Shown here: positions 46,901-61,900 of the stretch, one piece after another
Layout of the letters: every line of letters starts with the position of its first letter
Position numbering within the stretch: the first letter of the stretch is position 1
Origin: Hyalomma asiaticum
Lineage: Eukaryota; Arthropoda; Arachnida; Ixodida; Ixodidae
DNA: 64,000 nt
Direction of reading: 5' to 3'
NCBI GenBank assembly: GCA_013339685.2
Contig: CM023485.1
Span: forward strand, 53,256,692-53,320,691
Made by a program: the position numbers and the translations under genes
The notes under the pieces: generated by a model
The model's database searches: none
What the model was told of the DNA's origin: nothing
Seen by the model: the letters and a program-made list of their open reading frames with translations, nothing else

Positions 46901-49900
46901 TAATTGGCATGAAGAGCAGTGCCATCAATGAGATCGAGATGTATAAAGTGGCAGATATATCTAATTTTCTCTTTCCAATAAGACAAACATGAACTAAGAC
47001 AGAACCTATTTAGTTGCAGCAAAACAACTGCACAGCTGGATCAGAATAAATAACAGGCTACAACAATAATCAGAGGGAAATTGAGCAAGGGTTCATCACA
47101 TTGTTACATGTGCGTTGACCCCACATAAGTCTACCATCTGACATGGCACAAGAAGAAGCTTGGCTAATGAAATTGAAAGATTGTTATCACATCCTGAACA
47201 TGCAGTAAAAAAGTGTGCATTAAAATGGTTGCCAAGTGATCAGAGTATAATAACAATATACTGATCTGCAGTGCATAATCCATTTTGTCAAATCATTATT
47301 TTTCTTCGCTGATATTCAGTTGAGAAATGAGCACCAAAACATTGGTAAAAAAGAGAGAAACAGAGCACGCTTATAGCCTCTATAGTTTGTTCTGTACATC
47401 AGAACTTGTTTGCTCGATAGTAGATATCAGAACTACATTTGCCAGGGTGGAATTGCTATCGGGCTCATGCACAAATGTTTCCAGACTGTGACAAAACAAA
47501 AATACTCCAGTGGATAACACATTATGACAAAGTTGTTGCACTAAAAAGGAAGAAGAGATGGATGCCATAAATACTATCACTCCTTCTACATGTGCAATAC
47601 TCTCTAAAATGTTGTTCAAATTGGCAAACAGATAACAAACTGATGTATTGACAGAACACGTGACAGCGAGGGCACTAAGCTATATACATAGAATTGAAGA
47701 TTTAGACTTCTCTTTGTATCCCACCAGGCCACTCTTTCTGAAGACTTTGCGTTAAGTGAAGAAACATATAATTGACCAACTGTATGCCATAAATGTTTTA
47801 ATTAAGCCAGCAAGGCTGCCTGCAAACACTGATGCACATTTAGAATTTTTTTTTAAATTTGAGGTATGTCTACATGTGACTGTAACTCCCTACAAAAAGA
47901 AAATAACTACCAAAATAAGACAAGGTGCATCTTTTAGGACATATTCAGCAGACAAAATTGATATATAGCTGAAGCATACATAATGATGTCATAAAAGTAA
48001 GGTTAATAATATTATTTTAATTTTGAAATTTTTTCGTGCCAGGATTATAAGACAGGCTATAGTGAGGGACTCCACATTGATTCCAACTACCAGAAGTTTC
48101 ACTGACATGCACCTATAATTTGAAATGCACGAGCGTTTTTGCATTTCACTCCCCACTGTATCTTGAATTTTTATCTTGACATTTTCAACACTTGTCATTT
48201 TCAACTCTTAGTCTGTTTCGTGCCCTTGATCATTTGTCTTCGTTTGTTGTTTTGTGGGGTTTTACGTCCCAAAACCAGTTCTGATTATGAGAGACGCCGT
48301 AGTGGAGGGCTCCGGAAATTTGGACCACCTGGGGCTCTTTAACATCGCACAGTACACATCGCACAGCACATGGGCCTCAACATTTCGCCTCCATCGAAAT
48401 GCAGCCGCCGCGGCCGGGATTGATCATTTGTCTTTCTCGCTGCATTTCTGTGCTACTGTTTCTTCAGGGTTTCTGTTCTCTTTTCTTTTTTTCTGTTTGT
48501 CTTCATGCAACAAAAGTGCATCCTTGCCAATGCCTAGGGTATCTTTAAAAATGAATTAATGAACATGAATGAATGAACGAATGAATGAATGAATGAATGA
48601 ATGAATGAATGAATGAATGAATGAATGAATGAATGTTGGTGGGTTTGGACATGCAACCTTGAGCATGGCAGTGTGACACCACAGTCACTAAGCCACTAAT
48701 GTTTACCATAATTCTGTACTGGTCAAGATGTAGAAATGCTGCATGCTTTTGTCTGCTTCAAGAAGACTAACAGAGGCAGCTCATCCAATAGCGATACCTG
48801 CTCTTGATGCAGCTACGGCCAAAATTTTACAGCATAAGCTGTTGTGGGCTCATTAGAATGACTGAAACTAGTGTTGATAGTGTCCGCCACTGCCACCACT
48901 TATTCATAACCGCAATCGCTCACAATGAGAAAAAAACTCCGTGCCTGAGTGGACCTGAACTCAGCTCAACAGGAGCAGTGGCATCCATCCCTGGCTCTCA
49001 CCACATGGCAGGGCACTGTGTGTTCTTAGCCACAGCTGCGAAACGGTAGGAGTGATGTTTAAAGACGTTACATGTTGTCAGCCGTTGGCTGTGGCTTCAT
49101 TGGCAAAGACAAGAAAAAAGGAGCAGGAGGAGGATTAAAAAGAAGGGGAAAACAGAGAAAGGGCAAGGAGAAAAGCTCGATGAAGAGGAAGACAATGACA
49201 ATGAAGAAAGGAAGACAAGAATGACCACAAAGAAGAGGAAAAATGCAGTGAGCAAGTACAACAGGAAGAAGACTGTGAAGAAGCAGAAGAGAGGGGACAT
49301 TGAGGAATAAGAAGTTTGTGACAAGGAAGAAAAGAAAAGTGATGACAATGAAGAAGAAGAAGAATAAAAAGAAGAGGAAGTAGATAAAGAAGGCAGTCAA
49401 AGAGTAGGAAGAGGGACAGGAGAAGCAGGAATGGAAGAAGATTGGTAGAGAAGAGAGCACACAGCAAAGTCTAGCTGATGCTGTAACTGTGTGGCGTCCT
49501 CTGTCCTGGCCAGGGAGTTTCTCCCAAATACACATTTCTGTTAGAAGATATATAGGTTTTCGTTCCCATAGCGTGCACTACTCTTACTTTTTCCTCCGAA
49601 ATACCAAAATTTTCATTCAGATCTGTCCAGTCACCTATCTAATATTGGTATTTTTGCCCTTATCATATACTTCATAAACATGTAGGAGATAGGTCCTAGC
49701 TAGAGTGTAGCCAGCTAATTAGTGCGAACATACAAAATAACCTTACAGCACTGCATACTGGAAGCCCTGTACACACAAAACTGGCAAAATGTAGCGTATT
49801 AATTTGTAATGTTTCTAGGCAATCAATTTGATTAAAGCTTTACAACTGTTATGTTCATAAACTATCAACAAAATTGCAACCATCCATTATTATTTGTTTT

Positions 49901-52900
49901 AACAGCTTGCCCGAAACAGTCAATAAAGCTGGCATGTGTAATTATATTGTGGAAAAAGTTCTATGCTTTATATTTTGTAAATGTTCTGATATTTGCCAAC
50001 TTTTGTAAAAGAAACAGAAGGCCCATTGTTTCTACTGTATTATCCTCATAGTGACTTGGTAACTATTCCTTTGAGGTACATGGCACCCCATAATAAAAAA
50101 AAAAAATGAATGTACAGAGCTAAAGCTGACATGCCTAAGCATGATTTCAAGAATACATAGTGAAATATACATGATGAAGATAGTCAAGGTAATAATTGAG
50201 AGTACCCTTAATTAAATCAACCCACAGCAAGTGCTGAAGGGCTGACTGATTAATAAGGAGGCCATCAGTACTTCAAGTGGTTGAAAGTAAATAAAATCAA
50301 AAGGACCCCTTTATTACAACAATGGGTATGTACTGATCCTTACCAGACTTTATGCATGAAAGAATCTGCTTTGATTGCATGTTGCCCACATTTCTTGCTG
50401 TTTTGTAAGCTCTCTTATGCTTAATGGCAATTTCCAAATTTAAAAAATGAGTAAATGAGGTTTCCAGGACTAAAGCGTTTACAAGCAGCATTAATAAGAT
50501 GAAAGGTTACTACTCCTGATGAATGGCAAATAAGCAAACATAAAAGAAAAGGCAATCCTAGACAAGCAAGATGAGAATATCAGTACTTCTTTATGGCATG
50601 CGAGCTGCTCAACAAATCAATCTTTGGCACTAATTATCTCTGCAAAGCATTTCTCGGGCATTTATATAGTATGATGTGTGTCAAGGAACATTGCAGCATA
50701 CATATAGCAATGGTAATCACAAAGGTGACAGTGTCTAATTGCAGCTGTTGTGTGCCATAGGCCACAACGAAGCATGTCATGAAAGTATAGATACCCTCGA
50801 AGGAAAGTTACGGCCTACAAGGATACTGTCATTACAATGACTGAAGTTGTTCCTAGCACGTGCTGTTCGGTCTACAGCTTCTAGAGGTGAATGAAGGAAT
50901 ATGCACATAACCTAGGCCTGACAGATGAATTGGCAGTCATATTCCTAACTACAGTGTTTAATTTGGAACAATATTTTCAGGTAGAGCAATACCAACTTGT
51001 TAATAAATTTTTGTCAGATAACCCTGGTATTTTACATAACAACAAGAACTCAAAAAAAGAAAAAGGACAGGGCGCACAGAAACATAAGTGTAAACATACA
51101 CCACACATTGCCCTATGTTGGGAATGTGTGTTCTGCCATGTATTGGAGTTCTTCTCTTTTACTTCTGTGTAAAACAATGTTTTTATCTGATACAGCCAGC
51201 CCAACTGCAGGCACAATGTAGAAATTAAGTGTAATAACAAGCAAGCACATGGTTTAAGCTACTGGAAGATATCATGCACCAACTATAAGCAATGGAACAC
51301 TGTTATTGTCCTGTCATCTTGTTCAGAATTGCTGAAAACTGAGAAACAGAAAAATGTAATTACTCAATCCACTCAAATGTCCGTTTCTACAGACAAATTC
51401 TGCATGTAATCCCTGCCAGAATATAAGTGGTTTGACACTCCTGTAGAAAGCAAATGGAAAGCTTCCATACTTTACACAATGCTTTAGAGGATGTGCCAAT
51501 ACCTTGTAAACATGCTCATTCTGCCCAGCTAAATTCTGCCACTCTAAACAACCCAATCACAGTGGTGGTATCTAACAATTAGTGGAATACAGGAGAAGAA
51601 TTCAATTGGCAAGGAATTTAAGTACATAATAACACGAGTCCTCCCAGCCAAGGACAGTGCACCAATGATGTAGGCCAACCTAGAATGCTGTATTCCTTAA
51701 ACAATGTTTACGTACTACAGTAGAACCTCGTTATAACGAAACCGGACATAACGAAATATCGGATATAACGAAGCAATCGAAATTCCCCTTGAATTTTCAA
51801 TAGATGAAATTGATATTGGTTATAACGAACTAATGGTTATAACGAAGTAATTACTGCTCCCCGTCAACTTCGTTATAAACGAGGTTTTACTGTAATTACT
51901 TGCACCTTGTACCACATTCTAGGTTCCAGCGACTTTAACTGGCACTGTAAGTGAAACGTCAGTGCCACTACATTTGTGGTGCACTTCAAAAACAATCAGG
52001 ATGTGATTACGTTGCAAAAAATTAGGAAAAACTAAAAAAGAAGATGCAGAATAAGTCAGCTAGGAGAACATAGCTTGTTGAAAACGTGTCACTTTACACA
52101 AAGCGTATTGGCAATTCTTGATACAGCTGAATAACTGCTCTTGATGTTCAACTCTGTGAGTAAAGCTTTAACATAGTACTGTTATAACAACAGGCGTCCT
52201 CAATGTCAGGCTTGTGCATCAGCTCAGTTAATACTTTACGTGTCTTGTTTCCTTGTTAATACTTTACGTGTCTTGTTTCCTTGTGTGTAGCCATAACTAA
52301 CACAGTTGAAGAGTAAATAAAACACAAAAGCAAATGATGAGACAATGGGGTTTGTTATTTAGGCATACTTAAATATGCAGATCAAATTGGTATTGATAAC
52401 CTTAGTATGAATAAGTTTTTATTTAATAACACAAACAGGCACAAATGTGGTGGTCAGGACTTTTCGTTGTGTAAAACCAACAGGCTTGTCAACAAAACCT
52501 GAGAGATTGTACAAAAATGATTTTTTAGCTGTGACTTGGAAAGTCCAAGTGTGATAATGAAACTCACAAAGGCATAGGTACACTGAAGTAGGCTTATCTT
52601 TAGAAGAAAAAGGAAATGACATTAGTTTGTATAATGCACTGCTATCTCTTCAAAAGATTATCAACTTGCTCTGGCACGCCAAGGCCATGCCAGACCGCAT
52701 GTTAAGCTATGCTGTGATTTGTCTGTACAGGTCTACCAATTTGTGTTCACACATGGTAAAAAACACAATTATGTCTTCACAGTATACAAAACAAAATTTA
52801 CTCATAAGCGTAAAACAATGAACACATCGCTTATCTCCCCCTGTATGTATCCTTTGCAAGTGTAGTGAAATATAAAACCTTATTAGGCGTTCATTTGTGC

Positions 52901-55900
52901 TGTATAAAATGTGCAAATTCAACTGTTCAGATTACTTGACATTACCTATGCCTTTGTGGCAGACTTCAGCACCATGCTAATAAGTAAAATTAAAGGCAAA
53001 TTTTGCACATTACAGTTTTTAAGTAATAAAGATGTTACCAGTTAAAAGAAATAAAACTAAGGCACAAACAAATAGTTTCCTACTGCGGCGGTCACCAAAG
53101 CTGGAAGATGGAAAAGAGTGTTGTTGATGGAAAATACCGTATTTACTCGCATAATGATCGCACTCGCATAATGATCGCACTCCTAAATTTTGTCATCAAA
53201 ATTCGATTTTTTTCTTCCCCCGCGTAATGATCGCACCCCGAACTTGCCGCAGCGATATGTCGTGTGCCAAGTCTAGCTGACGATCATCATGTTTACCATC
53301 TGTCGAACGTTACTTAAGTAACTCTTCAAAGCTCACCAAGTGAACTGCACGCACCAAGCAGATGCCTAATTTTTGTCCACCCCTGGCGGAAACGTGCCGT
53401 ATTAGGATAGCAGTAAAGACAAATGCCATAGTTTTCACCATGCCAACAGCTTCACGAAGACAGGCATATCTAAAGCGCTCGACGGAACGGAAGATAACCT
53501 TCTGTGGGACTGCGATGACACTGCCGGTTCCGACAGAGAATCGAGTTGCGACGGCACTGACACCAGTGACGCTTCAGGCTCTGAATGAAAGTTAGGGGTC
53601 AGTGAATGAAAAAATTAAAGGGCACTATGCAATGCACGTAGTTCCTTCGTAATGTGTGCGTTTATTACAAAGGCAAGCCTTACTCTATTTTTATTTTTGG
53701 TTATGTTCATGATAGCTATCGTAAGAATTCTGATACGCGACTTGTTTGCGTTCTCGGTGCTGAAAATATTATTTCGCAGAAAATTTGCCCTGCGTAATGA
53801 TCGCACCCCGAAATTTGTGTCAATTGTTTTGAAAAAAAAAAGTGCGAATACGGTATACACAGGCAATACAATGGATCACAAAAATGCAGGATGCTGGCCT
53901 ACTTGACTTGATACAATGTTGAGGCAGGAGCTGTGTTATCAATGTGGTTGTGTGTTGCTCATATATGCCTTGTGTACAGACAGTCATAAATGAACTTCAA
54001 CAAGCGTAGTTGCCTTAGTAAGGCTAACAAATCCAACATAAAGGAAATAAGTTATGTACAAATCATCCTAATACATTAAAAAGTCTGGAAATCTGATCAT
54101 AACCAGATTGGCTGAAAGAAAACAAGCCACTGACTTTGTACACACTGTCTGAGGCTGGTGTGACTCGCAAGTCGGGCCACGTGGCCACTTAGATACAAAC
54201 ACACATGTACACATGAAACAAAAACAAAACCTCAACCAAACCAAGCAGGGCAAAGCCACACAAGCCACTTTCACAAGAACAGTCTGTATGGATACACACC
54301 TTTCCATCAAATTCCTGATCAAAGCCACGGCTGAAACAGCCATACTAAAGAAAAAGATAAAAAATAAATGCATCACAAACATAGTGTGGGCTGATTGTTA
54401 AAAAAAAAAAGAAAAGGAAGGCCAATCCAATCCCTCTAACTCTTCTTTCTATATAAAAAAAGAGCTTATGGGTGTATGCATATATTACAGGCTCATTAAG
54501 AAATTGCAACAAGATGGAACTAGTAGGATGTTACCAACTACAGACTATTATTTACAAAACTTACAAAGGAAAAGTAGATAGAAAGCTGACAAAAACAAAG
54601 GACAAGGGTTCACTTAACACCCACATCTGCAAGTGTTTGTCCTTGCCTTTGAACAATAATCCCAAAATATGATTGGTATAAATGATCGATGACCTCAGTG
54701 GCAAAATCGAATCAAATTTAATAAAGCAGTTTGCAAGCATGTTAACAGCACAAGCGTACGGCTTGATCTGATCTCATCATCCGTGATGTCTGACATGTGC
54801 AAGAGAAGGCAAGCCAGAAGCGACCCATCTTAATGCTGATGGAGAAAGATGGAACATGAAGGTAAACGTCAGCAGGCTGCAGTGATCATCAATCTTCACA
54901 AAATCTCAAAACCAGCTCAAAGATTTCCTGAGTTATGACAAAATCTAGGTTCTATTGTTTTTCTTGCTTTCATTTTCTTGTCGAAGTATTAACCTGTTCA
55001 ACAGGGGCATACACAACTGTGTGTACAGCTTCTTTTCAACAGTTCAGTGGACAAGCAGGCATTAAAATGTAAGAAACACTGAGCTTTCAATGAATTGAAC
55101 CCTTGATGTATCTAGTGTGTCATTAGTTTGCTACAGTGAGTGGTGTATTCTTGCACACAATTAATTTTCTGAGGGCAACAGTATGTTTGTTGATGAGTGG
55201 GTCGACATGGTAAGTTACAGGAACAGTGTCACAAATATAATTTTCATTGGCACATAATGAAGACAGCATAGGAATTGTGTTTCAGGTATTACTTTTAATT
55301 CCTTTCATGACAAAATAAAAGGGCCACTGGCTTCTAAAAAAATTATATTTAATTATGCTCTAAATACAACTAATCGTCGTATAATGAAGATTTCAACATA
55401 TAACCACATTTTTTTTTCTTGCAATAGAGTATGGAGTGTCACGGATATTATGTGAGAATATCTGACACATTTTTAAACACTCCGTGATAAATTAGCACCT
55501 GAAGGGGTTAAAAAGACAAAACCACAGAGTTATTTGGTAGGGCTCATTCATTGAAAGTGTTATTACATTTCTTTAAAACATGTATTGCCTCAAAGACTGA
55601 CCAGTTGAGATTGAGGCAGCCTGTACTCTTCCATGAAATTTCCAAGTCTCAAATCAGGCTACCATGCAGATGTGAGAAAAACTTCCCACTATAACCAGTA
55701 GCCTGTCTTGCAAACTGTGGCATATGATTTCACCACTGGTTATCGGTCATTTAACCAATAATTGAAGTGACAGCAAGTACGCTATTTAGTACATGCATTA
55801 CAAAACTGCACAGGCCTCTCACTCCAAGCTAATACTTCTTGGGACACTTAACAAGATCGACACTGCAGAAAGAAACAAGAGAAATAAATGTTAGCTAAAG

Positions 55901-58900
55901 AAAGCAGTACTGCAAAGTGCATGCATTTAGCACAATCCTGATGCAGTTTTTGTTACAGTAGAGAGTTAGCATATGAAATTATTTTACTATGTATTTTGAT
56001 ATGTAACAGTTGAAGTCATTAATGCACTGGCATAAAGGCGAAAATTTCCCGGTACCACATTGGGAGTGCTTATCTAAACACTTGAAACAATTCGATCATA
56101 ATTTTCACCATGTTTTATATGAAACACTGCAATACTAAGAAAGTTATGTTTCCCAAGAACAACACAGAAACCTTCTACCGGGCATAATAATAAAACTTAT
56201 AGTACCCTTACGCTACACCATAAATCTACTGTTGCGATCTACACTGTCATGATCTCTTCTCTCGTCAACACAGGCAATAAGAGCTCGTTTGTGTAACTTG
56301 GTAACCAGTACAGCATGATAAATAGCTAAGCCTGTAGAAAAAGGTCACTTCGATACATATTTAAAGCCCTGGTGACACTAGAGATAACAGCGAAAAGCAT
56401 TTTAATTTACACCTGTACGTTTGATTTGTATCAATGCTATTGTGTAAGATAGAAAGTTTGATGTGCTCCAAAACTAATTTACAAGGAGCCTTACACACAA
56501 TTTACAGTGACAGTTACCTAAGTTAAAGAAGAACAAGGAATTGTAGCTTGCCTTCCTCTTCCTTTATTCATAGATACAGGCATTAATTAATGGTAATACT
56601 GGTACTGGTTGACCAACCAACTGACAATTAACAAGCAGTTTTGGTGCACACAAGCACAGCAGAGAGGCTGTCCGCAATGACATGCAAGGTGGTGACGCAG
56701 CTGCTGCAAAGCAGCCCAACGTGACAAAGCCAAGGCGAGATATCTGTCTCTGTCTCGGTGCAATGCGTGCCTTATTCTCCGCATGCGGTATAACCATGGT
56801 CATCAAATACTGCCAGGATACTACCGACTATACAGGTTTGACAGAGACTGATCCCATTTTCAGCTGTCACATTAGAAATGTGAGTGAGATGTTAAAATCT
56901 ATACTGTTTAGCAATTACCTTCCAATAAATTTTCCAAGTGGACGTTAGTGAAGTTAACAGTACCAGCACTACAAGAGCAGCACTTGATGAACATTGAAAC
57001 TGTGCGTGATGTTGACATTGCACGGCTATCATAAGCACAAACTAATGTCTTTTCCAGTGAATGCACTCATGCTCACGAGGCGTTACTATCTTAAGACAGT
57101 GAAACATGGCGAACACCAAGGCCACAGGCAGAGCAAGATTGACCAAGTGGAAAAGAAAAAAAATTATGTTTATTGGCAGTGAAATATTTATTCTGTAACC
57201 ACTCATTACATCTTTCAACACTGTGTTCCTTCAGCACTGTGTCCACGTCATATCGGAACAACATCATATCAAAAGAGGCAAGCAGTAGACTTGTATCATT
57301 CAAAGCAAAATAAATGTACCACTGGACCACTTCAAGTGCAAACAAAATGTAGCCACTTGCCATGACATCAAGCTGTGGAACGAACTTAGTGTATAGTAAC
57401 CTCTCTGTGAGAATGAAGGCAAGATTTTGATAACAACCCTAGGCCTCATACCAAATAGCAAAGGAGAGTCACAAACGTGACATCAAGACTGTAATGAATG
57501 GCTTGATTTGCCACTAACTTTCATGAGGAGAACAATAATAAATGTCAGTACACCAAACCGAAATTCCCATAACTGCAACATGAACAAGGCTTTCTTTTTT
57601 TGAGTGGAAAAACTAATTCTGCTTCAAAATACAAATCGCTTCTCTAAAAATTTAGAAGAGCACTAGTTTTACCAAATTTTGTCACTGCAGCTGTGAGTAA
57701 GCAGCCTACGTGGCTGCTTAAAAATGACATTCACTGGAAAAGACAGCTGTTGAAATGCGGAAACAGAGGATTTCTTTTAAACATGAACTTCATGCACCAT
57801 GCCAGTAAACTTGTTTCACTCCTTATTAATCCTTATTAAACTGGAGAAATTCACTTGTGACTGGAAGCATGCAATCCAAAATATTTCCACTTTCAAGAAA
57901 TACCTTTACACACTGAATCGATGAACAAATCGCAAAGTACGATTTAAAACAGGGAATGTCACGACATTCCCCGCGACATTCCCTGTTTTAAATCGTACTT
58001 TGCGATTTGTTCATCGATTCAAGCATCCATCTTCCCCTGAGCTTCTCTTCTACTTTACACACTGAGGAAGTCTTGAGGCAAGGATGCTTCCTGAATTAGA
58101 CAAACAATTTATAATTAACATATTTTAACTCAACAAAAGGAATGGTGTGCCTGTCAAATAAATCGTCCCTGCTGATTAGATTACTATCAAATTACCTGTT
58201 TTGCATACACCCACTCCATACGCCACACCTATTTCACCAAGAAAAAAAGGAGAGAGTGTTATCCATGCAATATCTCTCAATGGAAAGGTGTGAACCGCAA
58301 TACAACAAATTAAATATAAACTGTAAAAACAGGGACCGAAGGTATGTTTCATCACAAATGGGAGCAAAGTGCATCATCAGATTTAATGAGAAATTAAATA
58401 AAAAGGAAAGATGCACATGCAATACTCATTTTTCTTTTTTATTTCTGTAGCCACGGTATTACCCACGGCTAAGTGCCATTTTTCTAAATGGACATTATAT
58501 GGAAGCATTGAGCCAGCGTAGACTGGCACAGCATAGACTTCCAATATCACAAGCATTCCTTTGTTAAAAACTAGTGTTTATTATTGGTAGAGAAGCTAAG
58601 GTCAAGCACGAGCTTTTCTTTTCCTTTCTTTAATAAGATTCCTCCACGTCGTGGGAAAGGTGGTGATTTCACCGTATACTTAAGAAAAACTTCCAGAAGA
58701 GTCATCAACCGTACTGCAATCTTACCTTTAAATCCCACAACTATAATGTCTTTTGCACATGTACAACCAACTAAGAAGTCTTTAACGGGCATTTTGAAAA
58801 CAGCAAGCATGGCAATAAGGTTGGCGTGAAAATTTTGAAACCACACTGATGCTAATGGCTCACTTCGGAGTCATCTGTGTTTGTCGAAAGTGCAGACTTA

Positions 58901-61900
58901 CACAAGAATGACTAAGAATTAAGGTGTACTCTACCAATATATAAAAGCTTCCTGCTTGCCTATAATGCCCTTTTAGAAAGCGCCTGCCTGAGAAGGTCAC
59001 AATTGCTTCTTAATTTGATATAAACAAGCTAGAACTACAAAAGAAGATTAACCTTCTTTTTGGCTGAACTTATTGCTCACCAGTTTTGAGCAGGAAAGTA
59101 ATAAGCTTTGCAAAGAACTTGCTTGAAGAACTCACCGTACATTTCATCAGTTAAGACACTCGAGAAATTTGTCATAACAAGAACCTTGGCAAGTACTTTG
59201 CAAACACTTGCAAAAATTATATGAAAACTACAGAAGAAAAGAAGCCGTTGCACTACCTCAGTCTCTGAGCCTTCGTTCAGGCCCTTATTTGAATATAACA
59301 ATGAAAATACTGGCACAAGTGAAATGTGGAACAGACTATAACTATACCTAAGGTTACAGAACTTGTAGTGAGGTATTTTTATGTCTCAGGTGTGACAAGT
59401 GAAGAACATAGGACATTGAAATTTAAATATGTATTTCATCAAAATTTAAATATGTATTTCATCCTTGTAAGTTCTATTATGAAGAAACTAAGGTAAATTA
59501 TGTTAATTTGGTACCATGAGCCAGGAAAGTTAAAATGTTATGCCATGCGGAATGAATTGCAAATAAACATAATGCCTGTTAAATTGTGCCACAATCTAAC
59601 AGAATACTTAAATACATCACAAAAAAAAAATAAAATCTCAATTAAAGTATGATAAGGGAATACTCCCTGTTATTGGCATGACCCTTGTGACTACAGGTGC
59701 CTGTAGGCAGTAGTTGTTGGCAGACTATAACACATTACCATTGTCTTGAGCACTGCATCCTTAAGAATACCTATTTACATTCTATGAGTTTTGCAGTGGC
59801 ATATAAGTAAGCTGCTGAAGCTCTAGATAATGAACTTGTTTGAAAGCAGTTTACAAGCTATCATTCCAGTTACAAAAAAGACGTTTCGTTAAGGTGATGA
59901 GCAGGAAGCATGTAGGCTCTGCAAAAATTGATCTTTCATGCCTTACATGTTATACAGTTACCATTAAAAACAAGGAAATCAAAAAGGCATCAAAAAGCCA
60001 AATTTAACCTTAGCTGGTGCCAATGACACCCCTAACTGTTTTCGGTTAGGGTGAATAAAGATTCTACTCACGAACAATTCCCACAGTTTCGTTTAATGGG
60101 TACAGTGCTTTCAAGCAGACTAGACTAAACTACACACACTGAAGAATCCTACAAAGCATAATAAAAGCCATGCACAGCAGCCAACATGCAGACACTGGTA
60201 GGCTTGGCAACCACATCAGAAAAGACCAAAGTTTTTTCAATGAAGAGCAGCAGCTGCTTTCGTTTTTTTTTTTTCAAGAAGCTTAAGAAAGTGGTGGTGT
60301 TCATGCTGTGCAGTGTATCTAGACTAACAGAATAAAGAACAATTAAGTACTTTTGCACTGCACCACAATGCAATTAGAACTATGATGTACGTCTTGTCAC
60401 AGCAATAGCCACAACAAAGAGCAAATTGCTCTACACCAATTTTAAACAAAAACGATATAAATGTGTTTAAAATGAGCATCTGGACTAACTGACAATCGAT
60501 AGCACCTTGGAGTTCAAATGCCATTGGGCATTTTGTTTTTTCAGCATGTGCTCGTACAGTCAGAAACAGAAGGTGTGGAATGTGTTAAATGGTCCACACC
60601 AAAGCCTGCATCGCCGTTTTATGCTTAACCACGCAATGATACGCAGTAAAAATACCACAGGACTCTCTGCAATAGGATATTTGCAAAATGTGTCAAGGCA
60701 CCAATTAAAACACTGTGGTATAAATATAGGCACCACACATGAAAAAACAAAAAAGAACAAAGCATGAACACGGAGGATTTCTTTTCAAGCACACAGCTGA
60801 TAAGCAATAGATTACCAACTAGCCAATCAATACGCATCAAGCAAATAGAATGAAGAGAATGGCCAAGTTCTACATGAGAACAGAATCACTCCCAAAGGAC
60901 GCTACGTAAAACAACACGTGCAGCTCACCTCTTCGAGCGTCATCAGCTTATCACCCTGTCTGAATACATGGTCCTCGGAATGCATCTTCATCATTTTCTT
61001 GATGAAGCGGAGCAAGTGCTTCTGATTCATGCACGAGGCGGCGTGAACGTGAGTGTCTACCTGTAGCCAAATCAACACGAAAAATTGCATTTAGTTGTGT
61101 GCAGGGCGCCAACTCAGCCCTGAAGTGGCTCCAGAACCGAGCGCAACATTAAGCTTAGACTACTTAGGGCAAGTCTCGAAAGAGTGTTGTTAAACTGCAC
61201 CATTCAAAAAGTCCGAAATATTTTTGCCGTGTATTTTCACAAGAATCGGTAACTCTGTAAATCACACTTCTCCTCTGACATCGCTGTCGTGAGGCGAAGC
61301 TAACCGTCGCGCTGCCTTGAGAGTATGAGCAACGAATTCATCGAAAAAAATTTCAACGGGAGAGGGGCGAGTGTGCGACATTAATTAAAGCAAAAGCTAA
61401 TAACATCGAAATGTTCGCGACGCTCTCCGAATGACCAGCAGTCCGCTCTAACAGTATGAGCACTAATGAATTCGGCACATATAGGTGAATTGCTCCATTC
61501 TGCTTAGATTGCTTTTCCTTTAAGAAAAAATTGCACGATATTTTTATTAATTAAAGGCCAGCGACCTTTAACACCAGAGGCAGGACGCACAACACCACAT
61601 CACACTTATGCATCGTGGCATTCGAACGCACAAACACCGTGTGCATGGACAGGAAACGACTGGCGCAGCACATCGAAATACTGGGCGACTTGGAAATGAC
61701 TTCTCTATCAAAGGGGCCCTGCAACACTTTTCCCAAGTAATCATTCGAGTGACCTCAGTTAATAAACTCATTTCCTAACGAATCGCCCGCAACATTTTTT
61801 TTTTAGTCCGTTGGGTATTAGCAGAGTTGCAGCGTGAAGTTCGAGGGAAATTTCACCGTCCGAGCGCGCGTTCTCTCCCCCTCAGTCGCTGTGAGCGCGC

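Larger units (their letters stand above)
46667..60928 (-). other. 14.3-kb AMPD2 intron
   Basis: AT-rich intron. Recognised contents are a SINE (48241), the GAAT microsatellite (48560), a purine-rich tract (49090-49450), a palindromic MITE (51718), a 28-bp tandem duplication (52228), the Tigger fossil (53137) and the hairpin (57915). A small direct repeat of AATTTAAATATGTATTTCAT lies at about 59419-59462. No additional AMPD2 exon is needed: the flanking exons join in frame and match the family without a gap. Confidence 0.7.

Noticed and set aside
49068..49535. Long frames rich in Ser, Leu and Phe
   Set aside because: They come from a purine-rich tract read on the minus strand.
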